DNA of 64,000 bases, taken from positions 310,001 to 374,000 of the forward strand of contig CAWFDX010000004.1 of assembly GCA_963814645.1 (NCBI GenBank). Reading direction: 5' to 3'. This document shows, in pieces, positions 52,264-60,421 of the stretch. Every line of letters starts with the position of its first letter. Positions within the stretch are counted from its first letter, which is position 1. The notes under the pieces were generated by a model, which was not told the DNA's origin, searched no databases, and saw only the letters and a list, made by a program, of their open reading frames with translations. Source of the DNA: RYN-230 sp963814645. Lineage in GTDB: Bacteria > Actinomycetota > Actinomycetes > Streptosporangiales > Streptosporangiaceae. The translations under genes were made by a program, and so were the position numbers.

Positions 52264-53176
52264 CCCCGGCCCGGCCACCACCGCAGACTCCCGGCTGACC
52301 GTCGTGATCATCACCAGGAACCGGCGTTGCGAATTGGAACGCACGCTGTCCAGGCTGGCTGCGCTGCCGGAACGCCCGCCGGTGATCGTGGTGGACAACG
52401 GGTCGGCCGACGGGACGGTGGCTGCGGTGCGCCGCCGCTATCCGGGCGTGCGGCTGATCGCGCTGCGGCGGAATCTCGGCGCGGTCGCCCGCAACCTCGC
52501 GGTGCGCGAGGTGACCAGCCCGTACGTGGCGTTCTGCGACGACGACACCTGGTGGGAGCCTGGCTCGCTGGCGCTGGCCGCCGACGCCCTGGACGCGAAC
52601 CGGGACGTGGCCGGGGTGATGGCCCGGATCGTGGTGCAGCCCGCCGGGACGGACGACCCGATCGTGCCGGAACTGGAGCATTCCCCGCTGCCCGGCCGGC
52701 CCGGGCTGCCCGGCCCGGTGCTGATGAGCGTCATGGCCGGTGCGTCCATCCTGCGCTGTGCCGCGTTCCGTGCCGTGGGCGGGTTCTCGCCGCGGCTGTT
52801 CCTGGGCGGTGAAGAGGAACTGCTGGCCGCGGACCTGATCGCCCGCGGGTACCTGCTGTGCTACCTGCCGTCGGCGGTGCTACACCACCAGGCGTCCACA
52901 GTGCGGGATCCGACCCGGCGCCGCTGGCTCGGCATCCGCAACACGCTCTGGTTCACCTGGCTACGGCGGCCGCCCGGGGCGGCGCTGCGGCGCACCGCCG
53001 AGCTGGCCGGCTCGGTGCCCCGGGACCGGGTGTCGGCCAGCGCGTTCGGCGCGGCCCTGGCCGGATTGCCTTGGGTGCTGCGGGAGCGGCGGCCACTCCC
53101 GCCTCGGGCGGAGGCCTGGCTGCGGCTGCTCGACGAGCCACGGCGCGCGTCGGCTGCCCGCCGGTACATCGGGTGA
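52253..53176 (+). CDS. Glycosyltransferase family 2 (paralogue of preceding gene)
   Basis: A 307-residue GT2 enzyme with VVIITRNRRCELERTL, VVDNGSADGTV, AFCDDDTWWEPGSL and GGEEELLAADLIARGY in the same order as the gene at 51385. ATG 52253 overlaps its stop. The pair would add two successive sugars or act on different acceptors. Base use is uniform with its neighbour, so this is an old duplication. Confidence 0.88.
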   Translation: MRADPGPATTADSRLTVVIITRNRRCELERTLSRLAALPERPPVIVVDNGSADGTVAAVRRRYPGVRLIALRRNLGAVARNLAVREVTSPYVAFCDDDTWWEPGSLALAADALDANRDVAGVMARIVVQPAGTDDPIVPELEHSPLPGRPGLPGPVLMSVMAGASILRCAAFRAVGGFSPRLFLGGEEELLAADLIARGYLLCYLPSAVLHHQASTVRDPTRRRWLGIRNTLWFTWLRRPPGAALRRTAELAGSVPRDRVSASAFGAALAGLPWVLRERRPLPPRAEAWLRLLDEPRRASAARRYIG

Positions 53177-53282
53177 TTTCACCAAGCGGTCAGTCCGCTG
53201 GCGCCGGCGCGCCCAGCCGGCGTGCCAACCGCGCAGCCGGTAGCAGCGGACCCGGCTGTCCTTCTACGCCGCGAGATCAACT

Positions 53283-53580
53283 ATGGCCAAGCACGACCAC
53301 GATCCAGTCCTGCGTGAGCTTGTCCGCTCGATCAACGAGACCGCCAAGTCTGCGGTTCCCGGTAACGGTGACCGTCCGCGGCAGCGTGCTGCATGGCAGC
53401 CTGATGGCCGAAGAGACGTACTTCACCGAACTGGCCGAGGGCAACCCACTGCTGCGCGCTCGACTCGCGGGCCGCGCTGCTCGGCGACGGTTACCGCCAG
53501 GACGTCAAATCCGGGACCGGCCGGTACCGGCATCTGCGGGCACGACAAGGGACCGTTCGCGCGCCTGCTCAGTGCTGCCT
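53283..53580 (+). pseudogene. GvpU-like small protein gene, broken by two frame changes
   Basis: ATG 53283 reads AKHDHDPVLRELVRSINETAKS, then homology moves +1 at about 53356 (FPVTVTVRGSVLHGSLMAEETYFTELAEGNPLL) and +1 again near 53462 (DSRAALLGDGYRQDVKSGTG). The middle strand pattern resembles gas-vesicle accessory GvpU-type proteins, but that is tentative. The end runs into the 15-bp tandem repeat. Either decayed or poorly sequenced. Confidence 0.4.
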
Positions 53581-53682
53581 GACCCAGTGCCGCCTGACCC
53601 AGTGCCGCCTGGCCCAGTGCCGCCTGGCCCAGTGCCGCCTGGCCCAGTGCCGCCTAGCCCAGTGCCGCCTAGCCCAGTGCCT
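53581..53682. repeat. 15-bp tandem repeat derived from the udgX 3' end
   Basis: Six full units of (G/A)(G/A)CCCAGTGCCGCCT (53581-53670) plus a partial seventh. On the reverse strand the unit contains GCACTGGGCTAG, the last three codons and stop of udgX, in the copy nearest the gene; other copies have CAG or TAG. The array is therefore a set of duplications of the udgX tail beyond its stop. Confidence 0.8.
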
Positions 53683-54265
53683 TGCGGGCGGTGACCAGGT
53701 CCGCGACGAGGCCGGAGTAGGCCTCGTCGCGGGCGGCGTCGTCGGGCGCGCGGAGGATCGAGGACGGGTGGATGGTGCTGACCACCGCGCCATGCCAGTC
53801 GCCGACCGCGGTGTCCTCCAGCTGGCCGCGATGGTCGCGGACCCGGAAGCCCCGGCCGAACAGCGCCTCGCCGGCCACCGCGCCGAGCGCCACTGTGACC
53901 CGGGGCCCGACCACAGCCAGTTCACCCTCCAGCCAGCCCCGGCAGGCCGCGATCTCCGTTCCGTTGGGCCGCTGGTGGATCCGCCGTTTGCCCCGGGCCA
54001 CCCACTTGAAGTGCTTGACCGCGTTGGTCACATAGGCGTCGGCGCGGTTGATACCGCTGTCCGCCAAGGCTTGGTCCAGCAGCCGGCCGGCCGGACCGAC
54101 GAACGGCTGGCCGTGTTTGTCTTCCTGGTCTCCGGGCTGCTCACCGACCAGGGCCAGCGGCGCGCCGGCCCGGCCGGCGCCGAACACCGTGGCCGTGGCC
54201 CGCTGGTACAGGTCACATCGGGTGCACGAGCCTGCTTCGGCGGCCAGCTGGTCCAGTGTGGTCAC
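53669..54265 (-). CDS. udgX: UdgX-type uracil-DNA glycosylase
   Basis: A 198-residue family-4-like glycosylase with the UdgX-specific loop KRRIH (93-97) and GEQPGDQED (41-49), plus TNAVKHFKW and ACRGWL. Two N-terminal cysteines (C14, C17) and C108 serve the iron-sulfur cluster. UdgX proteins excise uracil and become covalently bound to DNA through the histidine of the KRRIH loop (H97 here). GTG 54265. It sits 10 bp after the pyruvyl transferase-like gene. Confidence 0.92.
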   Translation of the reverse strand: MTTLDQLAAEAGSCTRCDLYQRATATVFGAGRAGAPLALVGEQPGDQEDKHGQPFVGPAGRLLDQALADSGINRADAYVTNAVKHFKWVARGKRRIHQRPNGTEIAACRGWLEGELAVVGPRVTVALGAVAGEALFGRGFRVRDHRGQLEDTAVGDWHGAVVSTIHPSSILRAPDDAARDEAYSGLVADLVTARKALG

Positions 54266-54275
54266 GGAACACCAG

Positions 54276-55205
54276 TTACCCGGCTGACCCGCCGTTACCC
54301 AGGCTGCTGGCCAGCGCGGCGAGCAGGTCCGTTGTCAGCGGCGGCCCTGGCGGGGCGTTCCCGGCAGCGGCGGCCCGGGTGCGGGCCGCGGGAGACCGGC
54401 ACCAGTCCCACCGCCGGCCCAGTTCCGCCCGGTCCAGCGCTGGCTCGCCCGGGGCGGGCAGCAGCACCGGCCAGCCCCAGGCGGCGGCCTGGCTGGCCAC
54501 CTTGGCGCCGCCGGTCACCGGATCGACCGCGAGCGCGGGCACTCCGTTCTTGAGCGCCAGCACCAGGCCGTGCAGTCGGGTAGTGATCACCACGTCGGTG
54601 CGGGCGATGACCGATTCCACCTGGGCCGGGCTGGCTGGGCTGAGCCAGCTGCCCGGGGCGACCCTGGTGTCCACCGGTATCCGGGCACAATCCAGGCTGG
54701 CCAGCCACTCGGTCAGCTCCGCGGTGAGCTGGGCGTGTCGGCCCCGGCCGGCGTACTCGGGCTGGTCGTTGGCCAGGATCACGGCGGCGACCGGTACTTT
54801 TGGCACCGGGGCCGCAATGGACAGGTCGGCACGGGCCGGCTGCCCCGGCGCGTCGCGCGGGATCAGTGCGTGAAAGCCGGTGACCGCCGGGCTGACCGGG
54901 TCGGGCACCGATACCCCCACCGCGATCCGGTAGGAGCGCCGGTAGCGCTCATGCAGCCGGGCCACCGGCGCGCCGTGGGCTGGCCCGCAGGTGAATACCA
55001 GGTGCGTGTAGCGCTCCGGCGGGGCATCGTCCAGGGTGCGGTCACCAGGCCGGAAGACCGGGCTCCAGGCCAGATCGCAGGGGAGGCCCGCGGCGGCGAC
55101 CGCGTGCCCGACCGCTTCCATAGCCAGCACGTCGCCAGCGGTGGCCTCGCCGTGCAGGAAGCTCGGCCACCCGGTCACCAGCACCCGGACGGGACGGCTA
55201 GTCAA
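54276..55205 (-). CDS. Polysaccharide pyruvyl transferase family protein
   Basis: A 309-residue protein. It begins TSRPVRVLVTGWPSFLHGEATAGDVLAME, has HLVFTCGPAHG, and the motif RTDVVITTRLHGLVLALKNGVPALAVD, which matches CsaB/polysaccharide pyruvyl transferases. The usual start region is GTC here, and the TTG at 55205 overlaps the preceding TGA (TTGA); a GTG at 55187 is possible. It would decorate a glycan with a ketal pyruvate. Convergent with no gene, directly before udgX. Confidence 0.8.
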   Translation of the reverse strand: MTSRPVRVLVTGWPSFLHGEATAGDVLAMEAVGHAVAAAGLPCDLAWSPVFRPGDRTLDDAPPERYTHLVFTCGPAHGAPVARLHERYRRSYRIAVGVSVPDPVSPAVTGFHALIPRDAPGQPARADLSIAAPVPKVPVAAVILANDQPEYAGRGRHAQLTAELTEWLASLDCARIPVDTRVAPGSWLSPASPAQVESVIARTDVVITTRLHGLVLALKNGVPALAVDPVTGGAKVASQAAAWGWPVLLPAPGEPALDRAELGRRWDWCRSPAARTRAAAAGNAPPGPPLTTDLLAALASSLGNGGSAG

Positions 55206-55417
55206 GGCGGCACCGCGAGGGCACGGCCCGGGGCACCGGTGCCGTCCACCAGGCGCAGCTCGCCGTGCGCGGCAGCCAGCCAGCACCGGAACGGCATGCG
55301 ACCGGGCCAAGTGCAGGGCAGCTCTTCGGCCAGCGGCAGGCTCAGGTCCACCACCTGGTGCCCAGCCAAGATGGCGCTGAGCTGGCTGGCTACGTCGGCG
55401 TGCGGCGCGGCGGTCAC
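55202..55417 (-). pseudogene. Truncated cyclase (kynurenine formamidase-like), N-terminal remnant
   Basis: GTG 55417 overlaps the stop of the upstream oxidoreductase (GTGA). The 71-residue product starts TAAPHADVASQLSAIL and continues VVDLSLPLAEELPCTWPGRMPF, the N-terminus of cyclase-family proteins, then ends. The H-x-G-T-H-x-D catalytic motif and the last 180 residues are missing. It ends where the pyruvyl transferase gene begins, so a deletion or frameshift joined the two. Confidence 0.6.
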
Positions 55418-58400
55418 CGGCGGGCTCTCCCGCGCATGGCCACCGCGGCCGCCGCGCCGGCCGCCATTCCGGCGGCGGCCAGTACCCCGGCGGCGGCGGC
55501 CAGCCGCCCGGCGCGGCCGGGTGCTGCCGGACGGCGGGCGGCATGCCGTTCCGGGTGGGCTGCGGGCAGGTGCCCGGCCTGCGCGGCGGCCAGGAGCTCG
55601 GCCAGGTGGATGGCTTCCCGGCCGCCGCTGTCCAGCTCGTGCACCTGGGTCCGGCAGGAGAAGCCGTCGGCGAGTATCACGGCGGCGGGGTCGGCGTCGC
55701 GCAGCCGGGGGAGCAGCACCTGCTCGGCCAGGGCCCGGCTGACGTCGGCATGCCCGGGCTGGAAGCCGAAGTTGCCGGCCAGCCCGCAGCATCCGGAGGC
55801 CAGCGGTTCGGCCTGGGCGCCCGCCGTGTCCAGCAGGGTGGCTTCGGCGTCCCAGCCGAGCACGGCGTGCTGGTGGCAGTGCACCTGGGCGAGCACCTCC
55901 CGGCCGCCCAGCGGCGGCGGCTGCCAGCCGGGCGTGTGGCTGGTGAGCAGCTCGGCCAGGGTCAGCGTATGGTCGCGGAGCCGTAGCACATCCTGGTCGT
56001 CGGGGAACAGTTCCGGTGCGTCGCTGCGGAACACCGCGGTGCAGCTTGGCTCCAGCCCGATCACGTAACCGCCCGCCCGGACATGGGCGGCGAGCCGGGC
56101 GACGGTCTCGCCCAGCACCCGCTTGGCCGTGCCGAGCTGGCCGGTGGAGATCCAGGTCAGGCCGCAGCACACCGGCTCGGCCGGGATCTCCACCCGCCAC
56201 CCGGCGGCTTCCATGACGGCGACCGTAGCCTGCCCGATATGCGGGTGGAAATAGTTGGTGAACGTGTCCGGCCAGAGCAGCACGGTGCCGCGCTCCCCGG
56301 TGCCCCCCGGCCGGCGGTGCCGCAGCGCCCACTGCTGCAGGCTCTGCCGCGCGAACAGCGGCACTTCGCGTGGCTCGACTCCGGCGGCCCAGGACCCGGC
56401 CCGGTGCAGTCCGGGGGTGTGGCTGAGCGTGTTGGCCAGGCCGGCCAGCCGCAGCCGATCTACCGCGCGGGCGGCCACCGGCAGCCAGCCCAGCGCCCAG
56501 TCCGAGCGCGGCCGGCGCCATGGCCGGCCCGCCCAGTGGTGGGCCAGGAATTCGGCTTTGTAGGTGGCCATGTCGACGTTGGCCGGGCAGTCGGTCTTGC
56601 ATCCCTTGCAGGCCAGGCACAGGTCGAGGGCGTCACGGACCGCGGTGGACCGCCAGCCATCGCCGATGGGCGAGTCGGCGTGGCCGTGCAGCATCTCGAA
56701 CAGCAGCCGGGCCCGGCCCCGGGTGGAGTGCTCCTCCTCGCGAGTGACCTGGTAGGACGGGCACATCACCGCACCGGACGGGTGCTCATGCTGACGGCAC
56801 TTGCCGATGCCCACGCACCGGCTGGCGGCCTGCGCGAACGAGCCGCCATCGTGCGGGTAACGGAAGAACAGGTCCTGCGGGGCCGCGGGCGCCCAGTCAC
56901 CGCCCAGCCGCAGGTGCTCATCCAGCCGGGCCGGGCGGACCACCTTGCCCGGGTTCATCATGCCGGCCGGGTCGAAGATGTCCTTCAGCTCGCCGAACGC
57001 ACCGACCAGATCCGGGCCGAACATCCGGCCCAGCAGCTCACCGCGGGACTGGCCGTCGCCGTGCTCGCCAGACAGCGACCCGCCGTAGGACACCACCAGG
57101 TCGGCGGCCCGTTCCATGAACGCGCGGTAGGCCGCCACCCCCTCGGTCGTGTACAGGTCGAACGGGATCCGGGTGTGCACGCAGCCCTGGCCGAAGTGCC
57201 CGTACAGGGCGGGCATCGCCGCGTCGGCATAGCCGAACTCGTCATACAGCTTGTCCAGGTCGCGCAGGTAGTCGCCGAGCCGGTCCGGCGCGACGGCCGA
57301 GTCCTCCCAGCCCTCCCAGGTATCCCGCTGGTGCGGGACGTGCGCGGTCGCGCCCAGCCCGGCCTCGCGGACCTGCCACAATTCGTTCTCCCGGGCCGGA
57401 TCGTCGAGGAACTCCACCGTAGGGTCGTGCTCGGTGCCGTGCAGCGCATCCAGCATCCGCTGCGCCGCCGCGTCCACCTCGTCCTTGCTGTCCGCGCCGA
57501 ACTGGACCATCAGGAACGCCGAGCCCTGCGGCAGCTCGGCCAGCGCCTGCGGGTTGAGATGCTTGGCCTGCTCGTCGTGGATCAGCCGGTGATCGAGGCC
57601 CTCCAGCGCGATCGGCTGGTGCGGCAGGATGGCCGGCACTGCGTCGGCGGCCCGGGCCACGCTGGGATAGCCGAGCACGACCAGGCTGCGCTCGCGCAGC
57701 ACCGGGATCAGCTTGAGCTTCGCCCGCAGCACGGTGACCAGGGTGGACTCGCTGCCGACCAGCAGCCCGGCGATATCGAAGCCATGCTCGGGCAGCAGCG
57801 AATCGAGGTTGTAGCCGGACACCCGGCGGGGGATGTCCGGGTAGCGCTCCCGGATCTGATCCGCGTAACTGTCCCGCAGCCGGCGCAGCCGCCGGTAGAT
57901 CCCCGCGCGCCGGTCACCGCGCCGCTCGATCCGGGCGTACTCGTCGTCATCGGTAGGCCCGCACCAGAACCGGGTGCCGTCATACAGCAGCACCTCGAGG
58001 GCGGCTACGTTGTCCACCACCTTGCCGGTCCGCTGCGCGGTGGCCCCGCATGAGTTGTTCCCGATCATCCCGCCGAGCGTGCAGTTCATGTGCGTCGCAG
58101 GCTCTGGGCCGAAACGCAGCCCGACCGGCGCCAGACTGGCGTTCAATTGATCGAGGACAATGCCTGGCTCGACGGTGCAGGTGCGCTGCTGCGGGTCCAC
58201 CGAAAGCACGCGGTGGCAGTATTTCGTCCAGTCCAGCACCACCGCGGTGTTCGTGCACTGGCCGGCCAGGCTGGTGCCGCCGCCGCGGGACAGCACCGGC
58301 ACCCCGTGTGCGCGGCACACCGCGACCGCCTCGGCGGCGGCCTCCGGAGTGCGCGGCACCACCACCCCGCTCGGCACCTGGCGGAAGTTGGACGCGTCGG

Positions 58401-58488
58401 TGGAGTAGGCGCCGCGGCTGCCCGCGTCGAACCGGACCTCACCGTCCACCCGGGCCCGCAGGTCCCGGGCTAGCGAACCATCGGCCAT
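55414..58488 (-). CDS. FAD-linked oxidoreductase with 4Fe-4S domain (D-lactate dehydrogenase-like, YdiJ type)
   Basis: A 1024-residue protein in one chain. Residues about 30-530 are a FAD-binding PCMH and FAD-linked oxidase (LSRGGGTSLAGQCTNTAVVLDW; NNSCGATAQRTGKVVDN). Then come CVGIGKCRQHEHP and the classical CLACKGCKTDCP (around 640-652), followed by a CCG pair region. The tail is Ala-rich and hydrophobic (AAAAGVLAAAGMAAGAAAAV) and may anchor it to the membrane. It probably oxidises a 2-hydroxy acid and passes electrons to the chain. ATG 58488 is 9 bp after the SDR stop. Confidence 0.9.
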   Translation of the reverse strand: MADGSLARDLRARVDGEVRFDAGSRGAYSTDASNFRQVPSGVVVPRTPEAAAEAVAVCRAHGVPVLSRGGGTSLAGQCTNTAVVLDWTKYCHRVLSVDPQQRTCTVEPGIVLDQLNASLAPVGLRFGPEPATHMNCTLGGMIGNNSCGATAQRTGKVVDNVAALEVLLYDGTRFWCGPTDDDEYARIERRGDRRAGIYRRLRRLRDSYADQIRERYPDIPRRVSGYNLDSLLPEHGFDIAGLLVGSESTLVTVLRAKLKLIPVLRERSLVVLGYPSVARAADAVPAILPHQPIALEGLDHRLIHDEQAKHLNPQALAELPQGSAFLMVQFGADSKDEVDAAAQRMLDALHGTEHDPTVEFLDDPARENELWQVREAGLGATAHVPHQRDTWEGWEDSAVAPDRLGDYLRDLDKLYDEFGYADAAMPALYGHFGQGCVHTRIPFDLYTTEGVAAYRAFMERAADLVVSYGGSLSGEHGDGQSRGELLGRMFGPDLVGAFGELKDIFDPAGMMNPGKVVRPARLDEHLRLGGDWAPAAPQDLFFRYPHDGGSFAQAASRCVGIGKCRQHEHPSGAVMCPSYQVTREEEHSTRGRARLLFEMLHGHADSPIGDGWRSTAVRDALDLCLACKGCKTDCPANVDMATYKAEFLAHHWAGRPWRRPRSDWALGWLPVAARAVDRLRLAGLANTLSHTPGLHRAGSWAAGVEPREVPLFARQSLQQWALRHRRPGGTGERGTVLLWPDTFTNYFHPHIGQATVAVMEAAGWRVEIPAEPVCCGLTWISTGQLGTAKRVLGETVARLAAHVRAGGYVIGLEPSCTAVFRSDAPELFPDDQDVLRLRDHTLTLAELLTSHTPGWQPPPLGGREVLAQVHCHQHAVLGWDAEATLLDTAGAQAEPLASGCCGLAGNFGFQPGHADVSRALAEQVLLPRLRDADPAAVILADGFSCRTQVHELDSGGREAIHLAELLAAAQAGHLPAAHPERHAARRPAAPGRAGRLAAAAGVLAAAGMAAGAAAAVAMRGRARR

Positions 58489-58496
58489 CTTTACTC

Positions 58497-59368
58497 CTAA
58501 CCGGGCAGCGTCTCGCCGCCCACCGGGGCCAGCACCTCACCGGAGTAGTAGCTGGACAGCGGCCGGCCGCGAAGAACACGTAGGACGGGGCGATCTCATC
58601 CGGGTGTGCGGCTCGGCCCATTGGCGCCTGGCTGCCGAAGCTGCCGACTCTGTCGGCATCAAACGTGGCCGGGATGAGCGGGGTCCACACCGGCCCCGGC
58701 GCCACCGAGTTGACCCGGATGCCGCGGTCCAGCATGGCCTGGGCCAGCGAGTAGGTGAACGCCAGCACCGCGCCCTTGGTCGCGGCGTAGTCGATCAGCG
58801 TCTTGTTGCCGCGCAGCCCGTTGATGGAGGACGTGTTTATGATGGCGCCGCCGTCCGGCAGGTGCGGGATGGCGGCTTGGCTGGTCCAGAAGTAGCTGAA
58901 GATGTTCACCCGGAACGTGCGCTCCAGCTGGCTGGTGCTCAGCTCGGTGAAGTCGCTGACCGGCTGCTGGGTGGCGGCGTTGTTCACCAGCACGTCGAGC
59001 CCGCCCAGTTCGTGCACGGCCTGGTCGACGATGCGGTGGCAGTTGGCTTCCTCAGCCAGGTCGGCGCGGATCGTGACACACCGGTGCCCGGTCTCGGCGA
59101 TCAGCTCGGCGGTGTGCCGGGCGTCCTCGTCCTCCTGCTCAGACAGGTAGCTGATGGCCACGTCGGCGCCTTCCTTGGCGAAGGCCACGGCGACGGCCCG
59201 GCCGATGCCCGAGTCGCCGCCGGTGATCAGCGCGCGCCGGCCGTCCAGCAGGCCGCTGCCCTCGTAATCGCGCATCTCGTCGCGCGGCCGGGGATCCATC
59301 GCGGCCGTGTGGCCCGGGTAATCCTGCTCCTGCTTCGGCGGCGGGTGCTGCTCCGATGGTGCGGTCAT
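58497..59368 (-). CDS. General-stress-type SDR oxidoreductase (YdaD/YhdF-like), C-terminus frameshifted
   Basis: From ATG 59368 (RBS GGAGGAG): QxxxxxPG N-terminal extension, ITGGDSGIGRAVAVAF, NNAATQQP, NTSSINGLRG, YAATKGA. This is the YdaD/YhdF (Gsp39) group, sigma-B controlled in Bacillus. After YVFFA the frame is lost at about 58575; the -1 frame then gives LSSYYSGEVLAPVGGETLPG and stop at 58497, the normal family end. Sigma-B-like promoter at 59405. The next gene follows by 8 bp. Confidence 0.82.
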
Positions 59369-59404
59369 TGGTCTCCTCCGGTGCGCGGCATGTCCGGGGC
59401 GCGG

Positions 59405-59429
59405 CTACCCCGGCGCGGGGGCGGCAAAC
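59405..59429 (-). promoter_or_regulatory. Sigma-B-type promoter of SDR gene
   Basis: On the minus strand GTTT (59429-59426), 15 nt, GGGTAG (59410-59405), 37 nt before ATG 59368. It fits GNNT-N14-16-GGGTA. It overlaps the divergent promoter at 59453. Confidence 0.6.
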
Positions 59430-59452
59430 CGGCCGCCCCGCGGTTCCGGCGT

Positions 59453-59477
59453 GCATGAGTCAGCTACACCCGGGTAG
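59453..59477 (+). promoter_or_regulatory. Sigma-B-type promoter of small membrane protein
   Basis: GCAT (59453-59456), 15 nt, GGGTAG (59472-59477), 68 nt before ATG 59545. It is nearly identical in layout to the element at 38595. Confidence 0.6.
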
Positions 59478-59544
59478 CGGCGGCGGTACCGGACCCGGCC
59501 CGCGGCCCGGGCGGGTGCCGCCGGATAGCGAGGGGTGAGAGCAG

Positions 59545-59841
59545 ATGAGCGGAACGTCGCTGGCTGGCCTGCTGATCATCTGTGCCGTGATTGTCCTGGG
59601 GCTGGCGACCTGGCTGTCGCTGGTGTTCTGGGCAGCCAGGCACCCGTTCTGGAAGGGGCGCAGGGCGAGTACCCGCCCGGGCGATGTCCGGGGTGGTGCG
59701 TTCCTCGGCCAGGGCCGCGCCGTCACGCCGCGCCGGGATGCCGAGCCGGATCTCGACCGCGAATGGCCAGATACGGGCGGTGAGCCCGCCGCCCGGGACG
59801 ATGCCACGCACGCTGACGGAGCACGGCGCAGCACAAACTAA
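59545..59841 (+). CDS. Small single-pass membrane protein, 98 aa
   Basis: MSGTSLAGLLIICAVIVLGLATWLSLVFWAARHP gives one transmembrane helix (7-28) and a polar, acidic C-terminal tail. GAGGGGTGAG precedes ATG 59545. It resembles the protein at 38703 in its first twenty residues and is preceded by the same kind of promoter, so the two are probably paralogues. Function unknown. Confidence 0.65.
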   Translation: MSGTSLAGLLIICAVIVLGLATWLSLVFWAARHPFWKGRRASTRPGDVRGGAFLGQGRAVTPRRDAEPDLDREWPDTGGEPAARDDATHADGARRSTN

Positions 59842-59910
59842 CGAAGCAAACGCGAGCGCCGGGTGCAGATCGGCCCGCACCTGGCGTAGATCCCGCTGGA
59901 GGGAGCAGCC

Positions 59911-60330
59911 ATGGCACGGCAGCCCGCACCACCCGAAGAGGCCGGGGATGAGGCCAACCGCAACCAGGTACGGCATGAGCCGGTGCCCGCTAGCCCCCAG
60001 GACGAACGTCCGCAGGCCGCCGGACAGCGGAGCGAGGACCTGCAGCGCCATGTCGAGCAGCGCCGGGACGGGGCCGCGCCGGATGAGGACCGGACGCCCG
60101 CACTGGACCGGCTGGCCGCGGCGGAGCCGCCTGGCCAGCCCGCACCATCGGTACCAGGCACCGCAGCCGAAGAACTGATGGGCGGCCCCGCGCCGCAGGG
60201 ACCGGTGGCCGATGCGCCCGGAGTGCAGGTCGCCGGGGCAGATAACGCGGATGGCCGGGTTACCGGGGCGCGCCGGGTGGCCAATGCCGTGCCCGGGAAG
60301 CCCGACGGCGAGGTGGACACCCGGTCCTGA
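59911..60330 (+). CDS. Hydrophilic low-complexity protein, 139 aa
   Basis: RBS GGAGGGAG before ATG 59911. The chain is rich in A, P, E, Q, R and D (intrinsically disordered), with no motif, no signal peptide and no membrane segment. It may be a stress-related hydrophilin-like protein, given the neighbours, but this is inference. Confidence 0.55.
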   Translation: MARQPAPPEEAGDEANRNQVRHEPVPASPQDERPQAAGQRSEDLQRHVEQRRDGAAPDEDRTPALDRLAAAEPPGQPAPSVPGTAAEELMGGPAPQGPVADAPGVQVAGADNADGRVTGARRVANAVPGKPDGEVDTRS

Positions 60331-60360
60331 GCACCGGCGGGGAAATTTGCCTGGCCGGGT

Positions 60361-60384
60361 GTTTAGCCGGGGCTGGGCGGGAAG
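60361..60384 (+). promoter_or_regulatory. Sigma-B-type promoter of hemerythrin gene
   Basis: GTTT (60361-60364), 14 nt, GGGAAG (60379-60384), 38 nt before ATG 60422. It fits GNNT-N14-GGGNAN. The same GTTT, 14 nt, GGGAAG pattern is at 61035. Confidence 0.6.
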
Positions 60385-60421
60385 CCGCACCCAGCACGGG
60401 GAACGGTGGAAGGAGGAAATC

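Noticed and set aside
53569..53925. A repeat protein of RRHWA units on the minus strand
   Set aside because: It is the 15-bp tandem array read in an alternative frame beyond the udgX stop; no start or RBS supports it.
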